Notes under the pieces: model-generated
Database searches by the model: none
What the model saw: the letters and a program-made list of their open reading frames with translations, nothing else
What the model was told of the DNA's origin: nothing
Shown: positions 1 through 6,926 of the stretch, one piece after another
Layout of the letters: each line of letters begins with the position of its first letter
How positions within the stretch are numbered: the first letter of the stretch is position 1
Origin: Verrucomicrobiota bacterium
GTDB taxonomy: Bacteria; Verrucomicrobiota; Verrucomicrobiia; Verrucomicrobiales; DEV007
Length of the DNA: 12,355 nt
Reading direction: 5' to 3'
Assembly: GCA_020630835.1 (NCBI GenBank)
Contig: JAHDIL010000015.1
Location: 1-12,355, forward strand
Translations under genes and position numbers: made by a program

Positions 1-773
1 CCCTAAGCCTTGCCGAGCGGATGATTCGCCAGGGCGCTGACATCATCGACGTCGGGGCCGAGAGTGCTCGAACCAACCGCGGTCCGATAGCTGTTGACGA
101 AGAAATCGCCCGCCTGATGCCTTTTATCGAGGCTTATCCAACTATAGCGGATGCCACTCCTGCCCGCGATGACTTGCAAATCCAGCGTCCACTTTTATCG
201 ATTAATACCTGGCGGCCTGAGGTCGTGGCCGCCGTGTTGGCAACGGGCAAAGTCGACATTATTAACGATATCGGCGGCCTGGTAGAGCAGGACAATGCGA
301 AGCTTTGCGCGGGCACCAATGCCTCACTCCTCCTTATGCACACAGTTGGCGAGCCCAAGGTCCCCCACCTGAGCCAGATGTATGATGATGTATGGGGGGC
401 AATGGGAGAGTTCTTTGATGACCGATTAGAGCGAATCAAACAATGCGGGTTAGATCGCGAGCAGGTGATCTTAGATCCCGGGATTGATTTCGCTAAGCAG
501 CAGCTGGATAACTTGCGTATCTATGCCGAGATCGAGCGTCTTTCTGCCTATGAGCTCCCCGTGCTACTCCCCATCTCTCGCAAAACAGTCATCGGTGAAA
601 CGCTTGGTATCGAAAATCCGCAGGACCGAGACGCCGGCACCGTGGCTTGTCTTGTCCGCGGGTTAGCGGCCGGGGTGGACATTTTTCGTGTTCATAATGT
701 GCAAGCTGTTGCCGACTGTGTCCGGGTGGTGGCTGCTGTGCACCAGGCAAAATCGGAGGCTGCCGCCATCTGA
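1..773 (+). CDS. folP: Dihydropteroate synthase-like protein (5'-truncated)
   Basis: The family joins 6-hydroxymethyl-7,8-dihydropterin diphosphate to p-aminobenzoate in cytoplasmic folate synthesis. The frame is open from base 3, so the Met at 21 is internal and about 25 N-terminal residues, including the usual first pterin loop, lie outside. Numbering from that Met: IDVGAES at 9-15 (canonical IDIGGES), SINT at 60-63 (canonical SIDT), INDIGG at 81-86, LMH at 105-107, LDPGIDFAK at 151-159, SRKTVIG at 186-192 and RVHNV at 223-227. The phosphate-binding SRK lysine and R-x-H pair are kept. The aspartate normally in SxDT, which contacts pterin, is Asn62, and the loop usually reading STRP is SART. 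It is therefore a recognisable but divergent member; a paralogue with altered substrate is possible. It converges on the leftward operon with 8 bp between stops. Confidence 0.85.
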   Translation, partial: LSLAERMIRQGADIIDVGAESARTNRGPIAVDEEIARLMPFIEAYPTIADATPARDDLQIQRPLLSINTWRPEVVAAVLATGKVDIINDIGGLVEQDNAKLCAGTNASLLLMHTVGEPKVPHLSQMYDDVWGAMGEFFDDRLERIKQCGLDREQVILDPGIDFAKQQLDNLRIYAEIERLSAYELPVLLPISRKTVIGETLGIENPQDRDAGTVACLVRGLAAGVDIFRVHNVQAVADCVRVVAAVHQAKSEAAAI

Positions 774-798
774 ACGAGCGCTCACCAAGGCGGTTTTT
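763..798 (+). terminator. Possible intrinsic terminator for folP-like gene
   Basis: CCGCC (763-767) pairs with GGCGG (789-793), enclosing a second perfect palindrome GAGCGCTC (776-783), and five T follow at 794-798. The arms flank the folP stop codon and reach into the end of the converging gene. The outer stem is only 5 bp and the enclosed region is long, so the call is tentative. Confidence 0.35.
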
Positions 799-1417
799 CT
801 GCGGGGCGCACAGCCTTACGCCTCTGAATAGGGATGATCGTTACTCTCTCCTCACCGCCGCGCGCAGAAGCCACCAACATGTAATGGACACCGCGAGATA
901 TACTGAACTCCTCAGACTGTCCATCAGCTAGGGTAACACTGAGCGTCTTCCCATGCGTCACGGTAGCGGACTGCGGTGTCAACGGGCGCACCGATAGGAT
1001 ATCCTTCTTGCCGTCGTTTACCGTAAACGTCTTGGATGGGATGAAGGATAGGGTAGTTAGCTGCGCCCGATTCTCTGAGGCTTCGACAACGAGGAAACTA
1101 GCAGCCAAGGCTCCCTGGGCGTCGGAAAACAGAAAAAGGCAACCAGACCGCTCAGGTGGGATGAGTCCTCCTACCTCGAGTGGAGCTTCTCCCTCACGAA
1201 AGACCGCTATTTTCTGCTCGCCAGAGGGAACACTGATCACAGAGAATGTCCCGCCCTTTACAGAGAAACCATCGCGAGACCCTGCGGTTACCCGAAGAAT
1301 TTCACCTTCTTCGAAAGCCGAAAAAGTATAGAGAAAGCTATAGTCTTGAGAGGGCTGGGCACCGACTAGACCAGAACAGATAGTGACGAGAGAGACCAGA
1401 AAGCGGATTGTATTCAT
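782..1417 (-). CDS. Small exported protein of unknown function, last gene of pseudopilin operon
   Basis: I do not recognise the family. The 211-residue product has a clear Sec signal peptide: Arg at 5, a hydrophobic stretch at about 6-19, and a likely cleavage after Gly-Leu-Val-Gly-Ala at residue 20. The rest is rich in short alternating hydrophobic and polar runs with many Gly, Ser, Thr and Val, suggesting a beta-sandwich, and ends in a basic, proline-containing tail. Its ATG shares four bases (ATGA, 1414-1417) with the stop of the giant GspK-like gene, so it is probably translated by coupling and made with the pseudopilins. Periplasmic or surface location is inferred from the signal. A role as accessory subunit or assembly partner is a guess from position only. 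Confidence 0.75.
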   Translation of the reverse strand: MNTIRFLVSLVTICSGLVGAQPSQDYSFLYTFSAFEEGEILRVTAGSRDGFSVKGGTFSVISVPSGEQKIAVFREGEAPLEVGGLIPPERSGCLFLFSDAQGALAASFLVVEASENRAQLTTLSFIPSKTFTVNDGKKDILSVRPLTPQSATVTHGKTLSVTLADGQSEEFSISRGVHYMLVASARGGEERVTIIPIQRRKAVRPAEKPPW

Positions 1418-4400
1418 CGCGGGGAAACGGAAAGTAGGGTCGGTATGCTATGGACGAGATTGCCGGATGAATCGCGCTGTGGGCGCATGAAAATGCGGGC
1501 CACTTTTTCACGTCGATGCACGACTTTCCACCGATCCTGATCAAAGGCCTGCGCCTGCTCAACCTGCACCACAACATGAGCTCGAAAGTTGCGACTCGTG
1601 CGGTGGGTGAGATTCAGCAATCTGGCGAAGGGGGCCTCGCGCTCGGCGTCCGTGGATGATCTTCGGTCATCGAGGTTACCATCCTCCAGCGGCTGGGGCA
1701 CGCCCCGATGGAGGGCGACTGATTCAGCGAAGACACGAGCCAGGTGAGAGTCACTAACAAAAGGTCTGGCACGCATGAGATCTGCCGCGATCAGGGGGAT
1801 GCTCTCCTCCCTCAAGTGATTGGACACAAAAGGCTCGCTCAAAACGGAGGTATAGGACGGCCCATAGGCATCGACACCCGCGCCCGTGCGTAGGAACGAA
1901 ACGACAGCAGGGAAGCGCAGTAGTAGCTCCATCTCCGTTTGCGTCGGAATGCCGTTGATATTGAGTTTCCCGTAACTCCACTGGAAGTCACCCGCAGCAT
2001 GAAGCTCAGGAGCATAGACGGAGCGATAGGGTAAATCTGGCGATTCAGTCTCGTCGTCGGCGGAAGGCGGGAGAAGATGCCATCTCGGGTCGGCCTGTTG
2101 ATAGAACTCTTCCTCCACAAGGCTTAGGCTTTCGGTATCTCCTCCTCCGAAGCCTACGTGAAAGAGGTCCAGCAGTGCGGACGCTCGGAGGCCTGGTTGA
2201 TCAAATTTCTCATGTTCTTTGCGCCCGATTCTGAGAGTATTTCCGCCGCCCCACACGTCGCTAGGTGCGGCATCGGATGCTATCGAGTCGAGCAGAGCCG
2301 CCTGAGGTTTGCCATCGGCTTTTGAGATGTTCCATCGCCAGGTGGAGTTTTTGCTGCTGTCCTCGACCATCTCCCACATCACAGGGTCATGAATACGCCC
2401 AAGTTCAGCGACAGAGAAAAATCTCCCTTGATTCGATATCTGATAGGGAGCTGTGACTCCGCTATTTTGCAGGGCAGCAATGCGTGCAGCGACTTCCACT
2501 GGTGATTCTTTGTGGTCGAAAAATACGCGAGGGAAGGGAGCGTCATGTCCTCCATCCGGCCAATACCGTGTGGCCGCCTGAAAGTCATAGCGATCCTGCC
2601 AGTCAGAGTTGTCACTGTCGATACGCGAGCGATGCGCGTTTCGGTAACCTGGCGTCGCGTAAGAGATGTAGGATTGGACATTGGCTTGGCTGTTGCTGTC
2701 TCCCATCCTAGCAGGTGAATACCAAGACATCAGGGGGTCACCTAGATAGCTTCCTCGGGCGCTTCCTTGGGGAAAGAGTGCCGGCTCGGTAGCTGTATAG
2801 ACGACATCGCCCGGCTGTAGTAGGATACCTCCCGCTCGCACAGGCTGTTTCAGACGCAGCCCCACTGAGGACGGGTCTAGGCCCGCGCGATCAAAGGCCT
2901 TGCCCGCCTCATGGCCCAACTCATAGCCAAGTTTCAACACAGTGGAAGATTGACCGCGAAAGTCGGTAACCACTGGGTTGGGGTTGGATGTCCTAGGCAG
3001 TTCGACATGGAAACGAATCTTTCCCATTTCGCGAACGCCAAAACCACCGGCAGGCACCGTGATCTGATGCAGCGTTGTCCTCGTGGTATCTTCATCGATG
3101 ATCCAATCTCTTGTCAGGAGGGATCCGCCCTCCAGTCTGATCTTGTATTTTTCATGGAAGTAAAGAGGCATCACCACATTTTCCAAACTAGCCTGTTTAC
3201 TGAAGGGATTCCAAAACTCGGCGAAGACCTTCATCTCGAAATAGAGGGTCCACATGTCTGCTGGCGCCTCTACGTAGCTGACAAAGTTCAGCCCAAGAAA
3301 AACCTCGTTTATGAGCGGGAATGAATCGACACCTCGATAGTCTGCGCCGGCGGTAGGCAGGGCATCAGCGTCAGCGTAGTCAATGGCGTTCGCTGCTATA
3401 GCGGTCAGATAGGAAAACTGCACGGGTAGCCCGCCTCGCCTCCTACCGGCAAAGTCGGGCAGGTTCCGAGAGATCACATCGGCTATGTCCTCAGGCCCAG
3501 ATTGGGCTAGCCGATTGAGCTGATGGGCAGGCATTCCTTCATCGGCGTAACCGTGCTCCCAGGGAATCATTTTCCGTGTTAGATAAGCCGGTGAGTTTCG
3601 ACGAAAGCGCCCCGTCGCAGACTCTTGCCGGTAGCCCGTTTCATAAGCCTCAGCATACGGATGCCTACCCCAGCCCTCGGAGGAAGAACTCCATGGTAAA
3701 ATCGTCAGCTCTCTGGGAGAAAGGCCAAGTTGCACAAATCCCACGGCGCTCTGTCCATTGACCTCAGGACGAAAGGCGTAGGCGAACGGCGCTCCTAGCT
3801 CCGTTGGCAGGGCTAACTCACTCTGCCCCCGAGGATCGTCAGCAGGAAAACCATAGGCTGAAATAGATCCCGCCACATGAGTATCAAAGGGGTTTGCTAT
3901 TTGATGAACGTCAGGATCGGGTAGCCCCTCCAAATCCTCTATCCAATAAGAGTAGCGAACTCGTGTATTCGGTCGATCACTGACTGGAACGATTACAGAC
4001 TCCATCGGGATGAGTGCACGCTCAGGCACATAGCCTCCGTCCGAAGTCACCTGAGATGTAGCATGGGGTCGAATGAGCAGTGGCTCTAATGGCTCTTCCT
4101 GCCGTAGGGCGAGCAGCGGGGTCTGGAGCAAGGAATATCCGGTCTCTTGATCAACTCGAGGAAGCGTAAGTTCGTAGGCATCAGTTCCTGAATAGAGCGG
4201 GATGACGGTAGCGTTTCCCTTTTCTAGCTGCACAGCATGTAGCGTCCGGTAGGATCCGTCGGCACTATCTGTTGTCTGTGCAGCCACCACATAGTCTTCG
4301 TGAAAAGTCGCCTGTAGCAATTTAGACTGAATGTCGGCAAAGGCTGCCTCCTCCCCCAAGCTGCCCTGAGATACCCACTGTTCCTGAACGATCTCCACCT

Positions 4401-4524
4401 GCTGTCCCAGACGAATCGTCAGGATAGCTGTTAGGACGATGATCGAGGCAGATACCATCATCAAAACGGATACCAAAGCCATTCCGCTCGAAGAGGTTTT
4501 GGAACGCTGGAAAATAACTCTCAC
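1414..4524 (-). CDS. Giant GspK-like minor pseudopilin (Verru_Chthon cassette protein A type)
   Basis: Start chosen at GTG 4522-4524, which overlaps the preceding stop as GTGA. The frame stays open to 4722, but that extension lies entirely over the upstream gene and encodes basic, low-hydrophobicity residues unlike a leader. The chosen product is about 1036 aa. A short basic leader ends in SSSG (11-14), followed by MALVSVLMMV and a hydrophobic helix to about residue 36, a prepilin-peptidase-type N-terminus. Position +5 of the mature helix is Ser rather than Glu, as expected for tip subunits such as GspK. Near the C-terminus, LNIN (854-857) and RPFVS (920-924) resemble the SAM-like region of GspK. 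Normal GspK is about 300 aa, so some 800 residues are extra and match no domain I know. Length and gene order fit TIGR02600 (Verru_Chthon cassette A), which is recalled and not searched. Confidence 0.72.
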   Translation of the reverse strand: MRVIFQRSKTSSSGMALVSVLMMVSASIIVLTAILTIRLGQQVEIVQEQWVSQGSLGEEAAFADIQSKLLQATFHEDYVVAAQTTDSADGSYRTLHAVQLEKGNATVIPLYSGTDAYELTLPRVDQETGYSLLQTPLLALRQEEPLEPLLIRPHATSQVTSDGGYVPERALIPMESVIVPVSDRPNTRVRYSYWIEDLEGLPDPDVHQIANPFDTHVAGSISAYGFPADDPRGQSELALPTELGAPFAYAFRPEVNGQSAVGFVQLGLSPRELTILPWSSSSEGWGRHPYAEAYETGYRQESATGRFRRNSPAYLTRKMIPWEHGYADEGMPAHQLNRLAQSGPEDIADVISRNLPDFAGRRRGGLPVQFSYLTAIAANAIDYADADALPTAGADYRGVDSFPLINEVFLGLNFVSYVEAPADMWTLYFEMKVFAEFWNPFSKQASLENVVMPLYFHEKYKIRLEGGSLLTRDWIIDEDTTRTTLHQITVPAGGFGVREMGKIRFHVELPRTSNPNPVVTDFRGQSSTVLKLGYELGHEAGKAFDRAGLDPSSVGLRLKQPVRAGGILLQPGDVVYTATEPALFPQGSARGSYLGDPLMSWYSPARMGDSNSQANVQSYISYATPGYRNAHRSRIDSDNSDWQDRYDFQAATRYWPDGGHDAPFPRVFFDHKESPVEVAARIAALQNSGVTAPYQISNQGRFFSVAELGRIHDPVMWEMVEDSSKNSTWRWNISKADGKPQAALLDSIASDAAPSDVWGGGNTLRIGRKEHEKFDQPGLRASALLDLFHVGFGGGDTESLSLVEEEFYQQADPRWHLLPPSADDETESPDLPYRSVYAPELHAAGDFQWSYGKLNINGIPTQTEMELLLRFPAVVSFLRTGAGVDAYGPSYTSVLSEPFVSNHLREESIPLIAADLMRARPFVSDSHLARVFAESVALHRGVPQPLEDGNLDDRRSSTDAEREAPFARLLNLTHRTSRNFRAHVVVQVEQAQAFDQDRWKVVHRREKVARIFMRPQRDSSGNLVHSIPTLLSVSPR

Positions 4525-5699
4525 AAGCTGTCGGGAAGGGAGATGGTGAAGGACTGACTGAGCAACGAGGCAGAGACCTCTGCCTGCTTTTGGGGGATTG
4601 GATAGGCTCCCGTTTCGGAAAGGCCGATCCAATCCGCTCCCGAATTGAGATCTTCTGCCAGATTTTTGGGTAACGCAACAATCGTTACCTCGACAAGATC
4701 TGGCTGCACGAAACACGGCCATTCTTTCTGAGAGAGCAGATTCAAGTCTTGATTGAGCTCCTGTGCTCCAAGCCGGATAGGCGCTCCCTGTGCGTCGCGA
4801 ACAATAGCTCCCAGATCATCTCTTTGGTAGCGGTAGGGAGTGACTCGAAAGCGGAACACATTCTCGGCCAGCACCCTATCAGGCATAGTCAGAGCATGAA
4901 CGAGACTGGCAGGATCTTCGAGGTCCTCTCGGCTGGGGAAGCTTGGGGCGATATCAGGGGGCGCATACCCTAAAGAAGAGGAGTCAGCAAACTCTGGCCA
5001 CAGCGGATTGAGGCTCACTTGATCAAGCCCATCGCGAGAACGAGCGATAGTTAGCAGGCTAGGCTGATAGCGGTTCTCATACCGGGATTGTCGAAAGCTC
5101 CCTATCACCCCTGGGCCCCCTCCATGCGCGCTATGCCCAAACATTGTAGATTCGCAATAACGCAGGATCCCATTTGCTCCGAAATCGGTGGCCGTTTGTC
5201 GAAAAGGACGAAAGTGCCGATAGAGCCCGAGCTTTTCTCGCTCACCTCTAGGCTGCGGGGACGCCTGGGCTAGCCCTACATAATACGCAACAATTCCTGA
5301 CTCTGTGACAAAGCAGATGCGATCACAGCTTGGAACCGCATTGGCTAGGGCTAGAGAACCTTCCAAGCCCTTTTGGCGATTAAACTCCATGAGCAGAGGC
5401 CGTTTGCCTCGCAGATAGCGGGTTAGGGATGGGTTATCTTCATCGCCCAGCGATAGCCATGCGCTGGCCTCAAAGCCGCGAATCTCTCGAAAATCATCCT
5501 TGATATGCTTTGCGGCCGTTGCCAAGTCGGACTCGATCACGGACTCATCGCCAGCCTCATCTAGATCATTAACAATGAGAAAAAAGCCACTGCTCGCGAC
5601 GGCCAATATAAAGATGAAAATCACTGTAGCGGTTAGCATCTCTAACAGAGAGAAGCCTGAAAAATTCTGATGCCCACCCCTTTGAAGCTTTCCATTCAT
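4521..5699 (-). CDS. GspJ/PilW-like minor pseudopilin (Verru_Chthon cassette protein C type)
   Basis: The 392-residue protein begins with a 15-residue leader containing Lys and Arg, ending FSG, then FSLLEMLTATVIFIFILAV: a class III prepilin signal with cleavage after Gly15 and Glu20 at +5. The rest is a large globular, mostly polar domain with a Cys pair near SCDRIC, as expected for a minor pilin head exposed beyond the inner membrane. Size is larger than GspJ (about 200 aa) but near what I recall for TIGR02599. ATG overlaps the upstream stop by ATGA at 5696-5699, and its own TGA overlaps the next GTG. In a type II-like pseudopilus the J subunit binds I and K in the tip; that role is inferred from position and signal. 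Confidence 0.75.
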   Translation of the reverse strand: MNGKLQRGGHQNFSGFSLLEMLTATVIFIFILAVASSGFFLIVNDLDEAGDESVIESDLATAAKHIKDDFREIRGFEASAWLSLGDEDNPSLTRYLRGKRPLLMEFNRQKGLEGSLALANAVPSCDRICFVTESGIVAYYVGLAQASPQPRGEREKLGLYRHFRPFRQTATDFGANGILRYCESTMFGHSAHGGGPGVIGSFRQSRYENRYQPSLLTIARSRDGLDQVSLNPLWPEFADSSSLGYAPPDIAPSFPSREDLEDPASLVHALTMPDRVLAENVFRFRVTPYRYQRDDLGAIVRDAQGAPIRLGAQELNQDLNLLSQKEWPCFVQPDLVEVTIVALPKNLAEDLNSGADWIGLSETGAYPIPQKQAEVSASLLSQSFTISLPDSL

Positions 5700-6235
5700 G
5701 GCGTAGTGGAGTTGGGGGATACTTGAGGCAGGGTAATTGTGAAACGTTTGGCCTTCCTCTGTCCTTGAGAGAGAGTCGCCGGCTCCTCAATGGAGACCTC
5801 GAAAGACTCACCTCGTCCGCTTAGCTCGACCGTTCCCGATTTGCTCCGCCTAATTGAAACCAGAAAGGAGGGAACTGTTTCCGCCCCGACTCCTGAGGCA
5901 TAACTGCTATCATCCGCAAGATAGAGGAAATCACCCTGCCGACTCATGACGAGAAATACTCCCTTGTTAGCCTTCTGATCTAGCCATACCATCTCTCCCT
6001 TCACCTCTAGGCGCCAGTCTTGCCTCTCGAAGTCGGGATGAATACCGTTACGAAGAGTGCTTGCTACGCGATAATAAGCGGCTTCAGCCTCTCTGTTTTC
6101 GGTGCGTTTTCGGCTGTCACCTAAAGCGAGTAACATAGTTAGCAAGGCGATTGATAAAATGGCCATGGCAAAGAGGATCTCCGTTAGGGTGAATCCTCTC
6201 TCTATTCTTGACACTTGTCGCCCATCAGCCTTCAT
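5696..6235 (-). CDS. GspI/PilV-like minor pseudopilin (Verru_Chthon cassette protein B type)
   Basis: A 179-residue protein with a textbook prepilin leader: basic N-terminus, cleavage expected after Gly14 (RG followed by FTLTEILFAMAI), Glu19 at +5, and a hydrophobic helix to about residue 38. The remaining 140 residues form a small polar domain ending in Ser, Thr and Pro. The FTLTE...FAMAI start resembles GspI/PilV. ATG overlaps the stop of the upstream gene (ATGA, 6232-6235), with no Shine-Dalgarno in front, so translation probably depends on re-initiation by ribosomes finishing that gene. Best family guess is TIGR02598. Membership in a prepilin-peptidase-processed filament is well supported; the specific tip position is inferred. 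Confidence 0.77.
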   Translation of the reverse strand: MKADGRQVSRIERGFTLTEILFAMAILSIALLTMLLALGDSRKRTENREAEAAYYRVASTLRNGIHPDFERQDWRLEVKGEMVWLDQKANKGVFLVMSRQGDFLYLADDSSYASGVGAETVPSFLVSIRRSKSGTVELSGRGESFEVSIEEPATLSQGQRKAKRFTITLPQVSPNSTTP

Positions 6236-6891
6236 CGTTCTATTTCAACAAGTCTTGCCCGTTGTGTTTCTGGGTGGATGAGAATGAGCTGAGCCTCTGA
6301 TTCATCGTCGCTGGCTCCGCTGCCTCGGATGGCTTGGAAGGCGCCGGATTCATCTATTTCGCCCCTTCCGATGGCGAACGCCACGGGGCCGCTGTCTTCA
6401 TTCGTTCCGCGGGTAGATGCTAGGACTAGGCCAGCTAATGCCATGACTTGATCTTCTTTCGTTCCTGGAATCCTTGCCCACACCTCAGTTAAACTTGCGG
6501 TTTCATGTAAGGTGCGGATCCGAAAAGGGGGGCGATAAGCGATGCTTGAACTTTCTAGAAAGTAGAACTCCTCGGGCAGGGATCTCCAAGCTTCGGACTG
6601 CACCCAGCGATCCTCTTCCTGGCGAAAGGTCGTGTATCTACGCAGAGCAAAGTCATCTACCGCGTCATCGTTGACCGGAAACCCGATAAGGACGGGTTCT
6701 GTGGTAAGCGAGGCCTCCTTTGCTTTTTGATTCCAGAAAGAAACAAACTGCTGGGCTGCCGATCTGCCTCCGATAGTCGTGCTGAAAAACTGAGGCAGGG
6801 CGAACGCAAAGACTAGACCGAGAACAGTCAGGACTGCCAAGAGCTCGACGAGAGTATAAGCTCGCGATGTGTTCAGACCCTTATGAGACAT
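6232..6891 (-). CDS. GspH/FimT-like pseudopilin (Verru_Chthon cassette protein D type)
   Basis: First of the four pilin-like genes, 219 residues. The leader is 11 residues (basic, ending SRA), then YTLVELLAVLTVLGLVFAFA with Glu16 at +5 of the mature helix. The -1 residue is Ala instead of the usual Gly, which prepilin peptidases tolerate less often. The C-terminal part is a polar globular domain with the GspH/FimT layout: long N-terminal helix, then beta-rich head. Family guess is TIGR02596. It lies 35 bp after the metalloprotease-like gene on the same strand, so co-transcription is likely. The ATG at 6891 is preferred because the prepilin signal sits directly behind it and the next gene is coupled to its stop. 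Confidence 0.75.
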   Translation of the reverse strand: MSHKGLNTSRAYTLVELLAVLTVLGLVFAFALPQFFSTTIGGRSAAQQFVSFWNQKAKEASLTTEPVLIGFPVNDDAVDDFALRRYTTFRQEEDRWVQSEAWRSLPEEFYFLESSSIAYRPPFRIRTLHETASLTEVWARIPGTKEDQVMALAGLVLASTRGTNEDSGPVAFAIGRGEIDESGAFQAIRGSGASDDESEAQLILIHPETQRARLVEIER

Positions 6892-6908
6892 GCAAACGCG
6901 TGAGACAT
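6873..6908 (-). other. Possible short leader ORF overlapping the pilin start
   Basis: On the - strand an ATG at 6906-6908, preceded by AAGGGGAG (6910-6917), opens a frame of 11 codons ending TGA at 6873-6875. It overlaps the start of the GspH-like gene in another frame. Both starts sit in the same octamer ATGTCTCA, 17 bases apart. It could be a re-initiation leader between the protease and pilin genes, or chance; spacing from the purine run to the ATG is shorter than ideal. Confidence 0.2.
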
Positions 6909-6926
6909 ACTCCCCTTATGCCGAAT

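Noticed and set aside
776..783. Perfect palindrome GAGCGCTC considered as an operator
   Set aside because: It sits between converging stops with no promoter nearby; better seen as the inner part of a possible terminator hairpin.
2911..3324. 137-codon open frame on the + strand
   Set aside because: It lies fully inside the giant pilin gene on the opposite strand and shows no recognisable domain.
4322..4681. 119-codon - strand frame at the GspJ-like/GspK-like junction
   Set aside because: It is a third reading frame across two well-supported genes, basic and low-complexity, with no prepilin signal.
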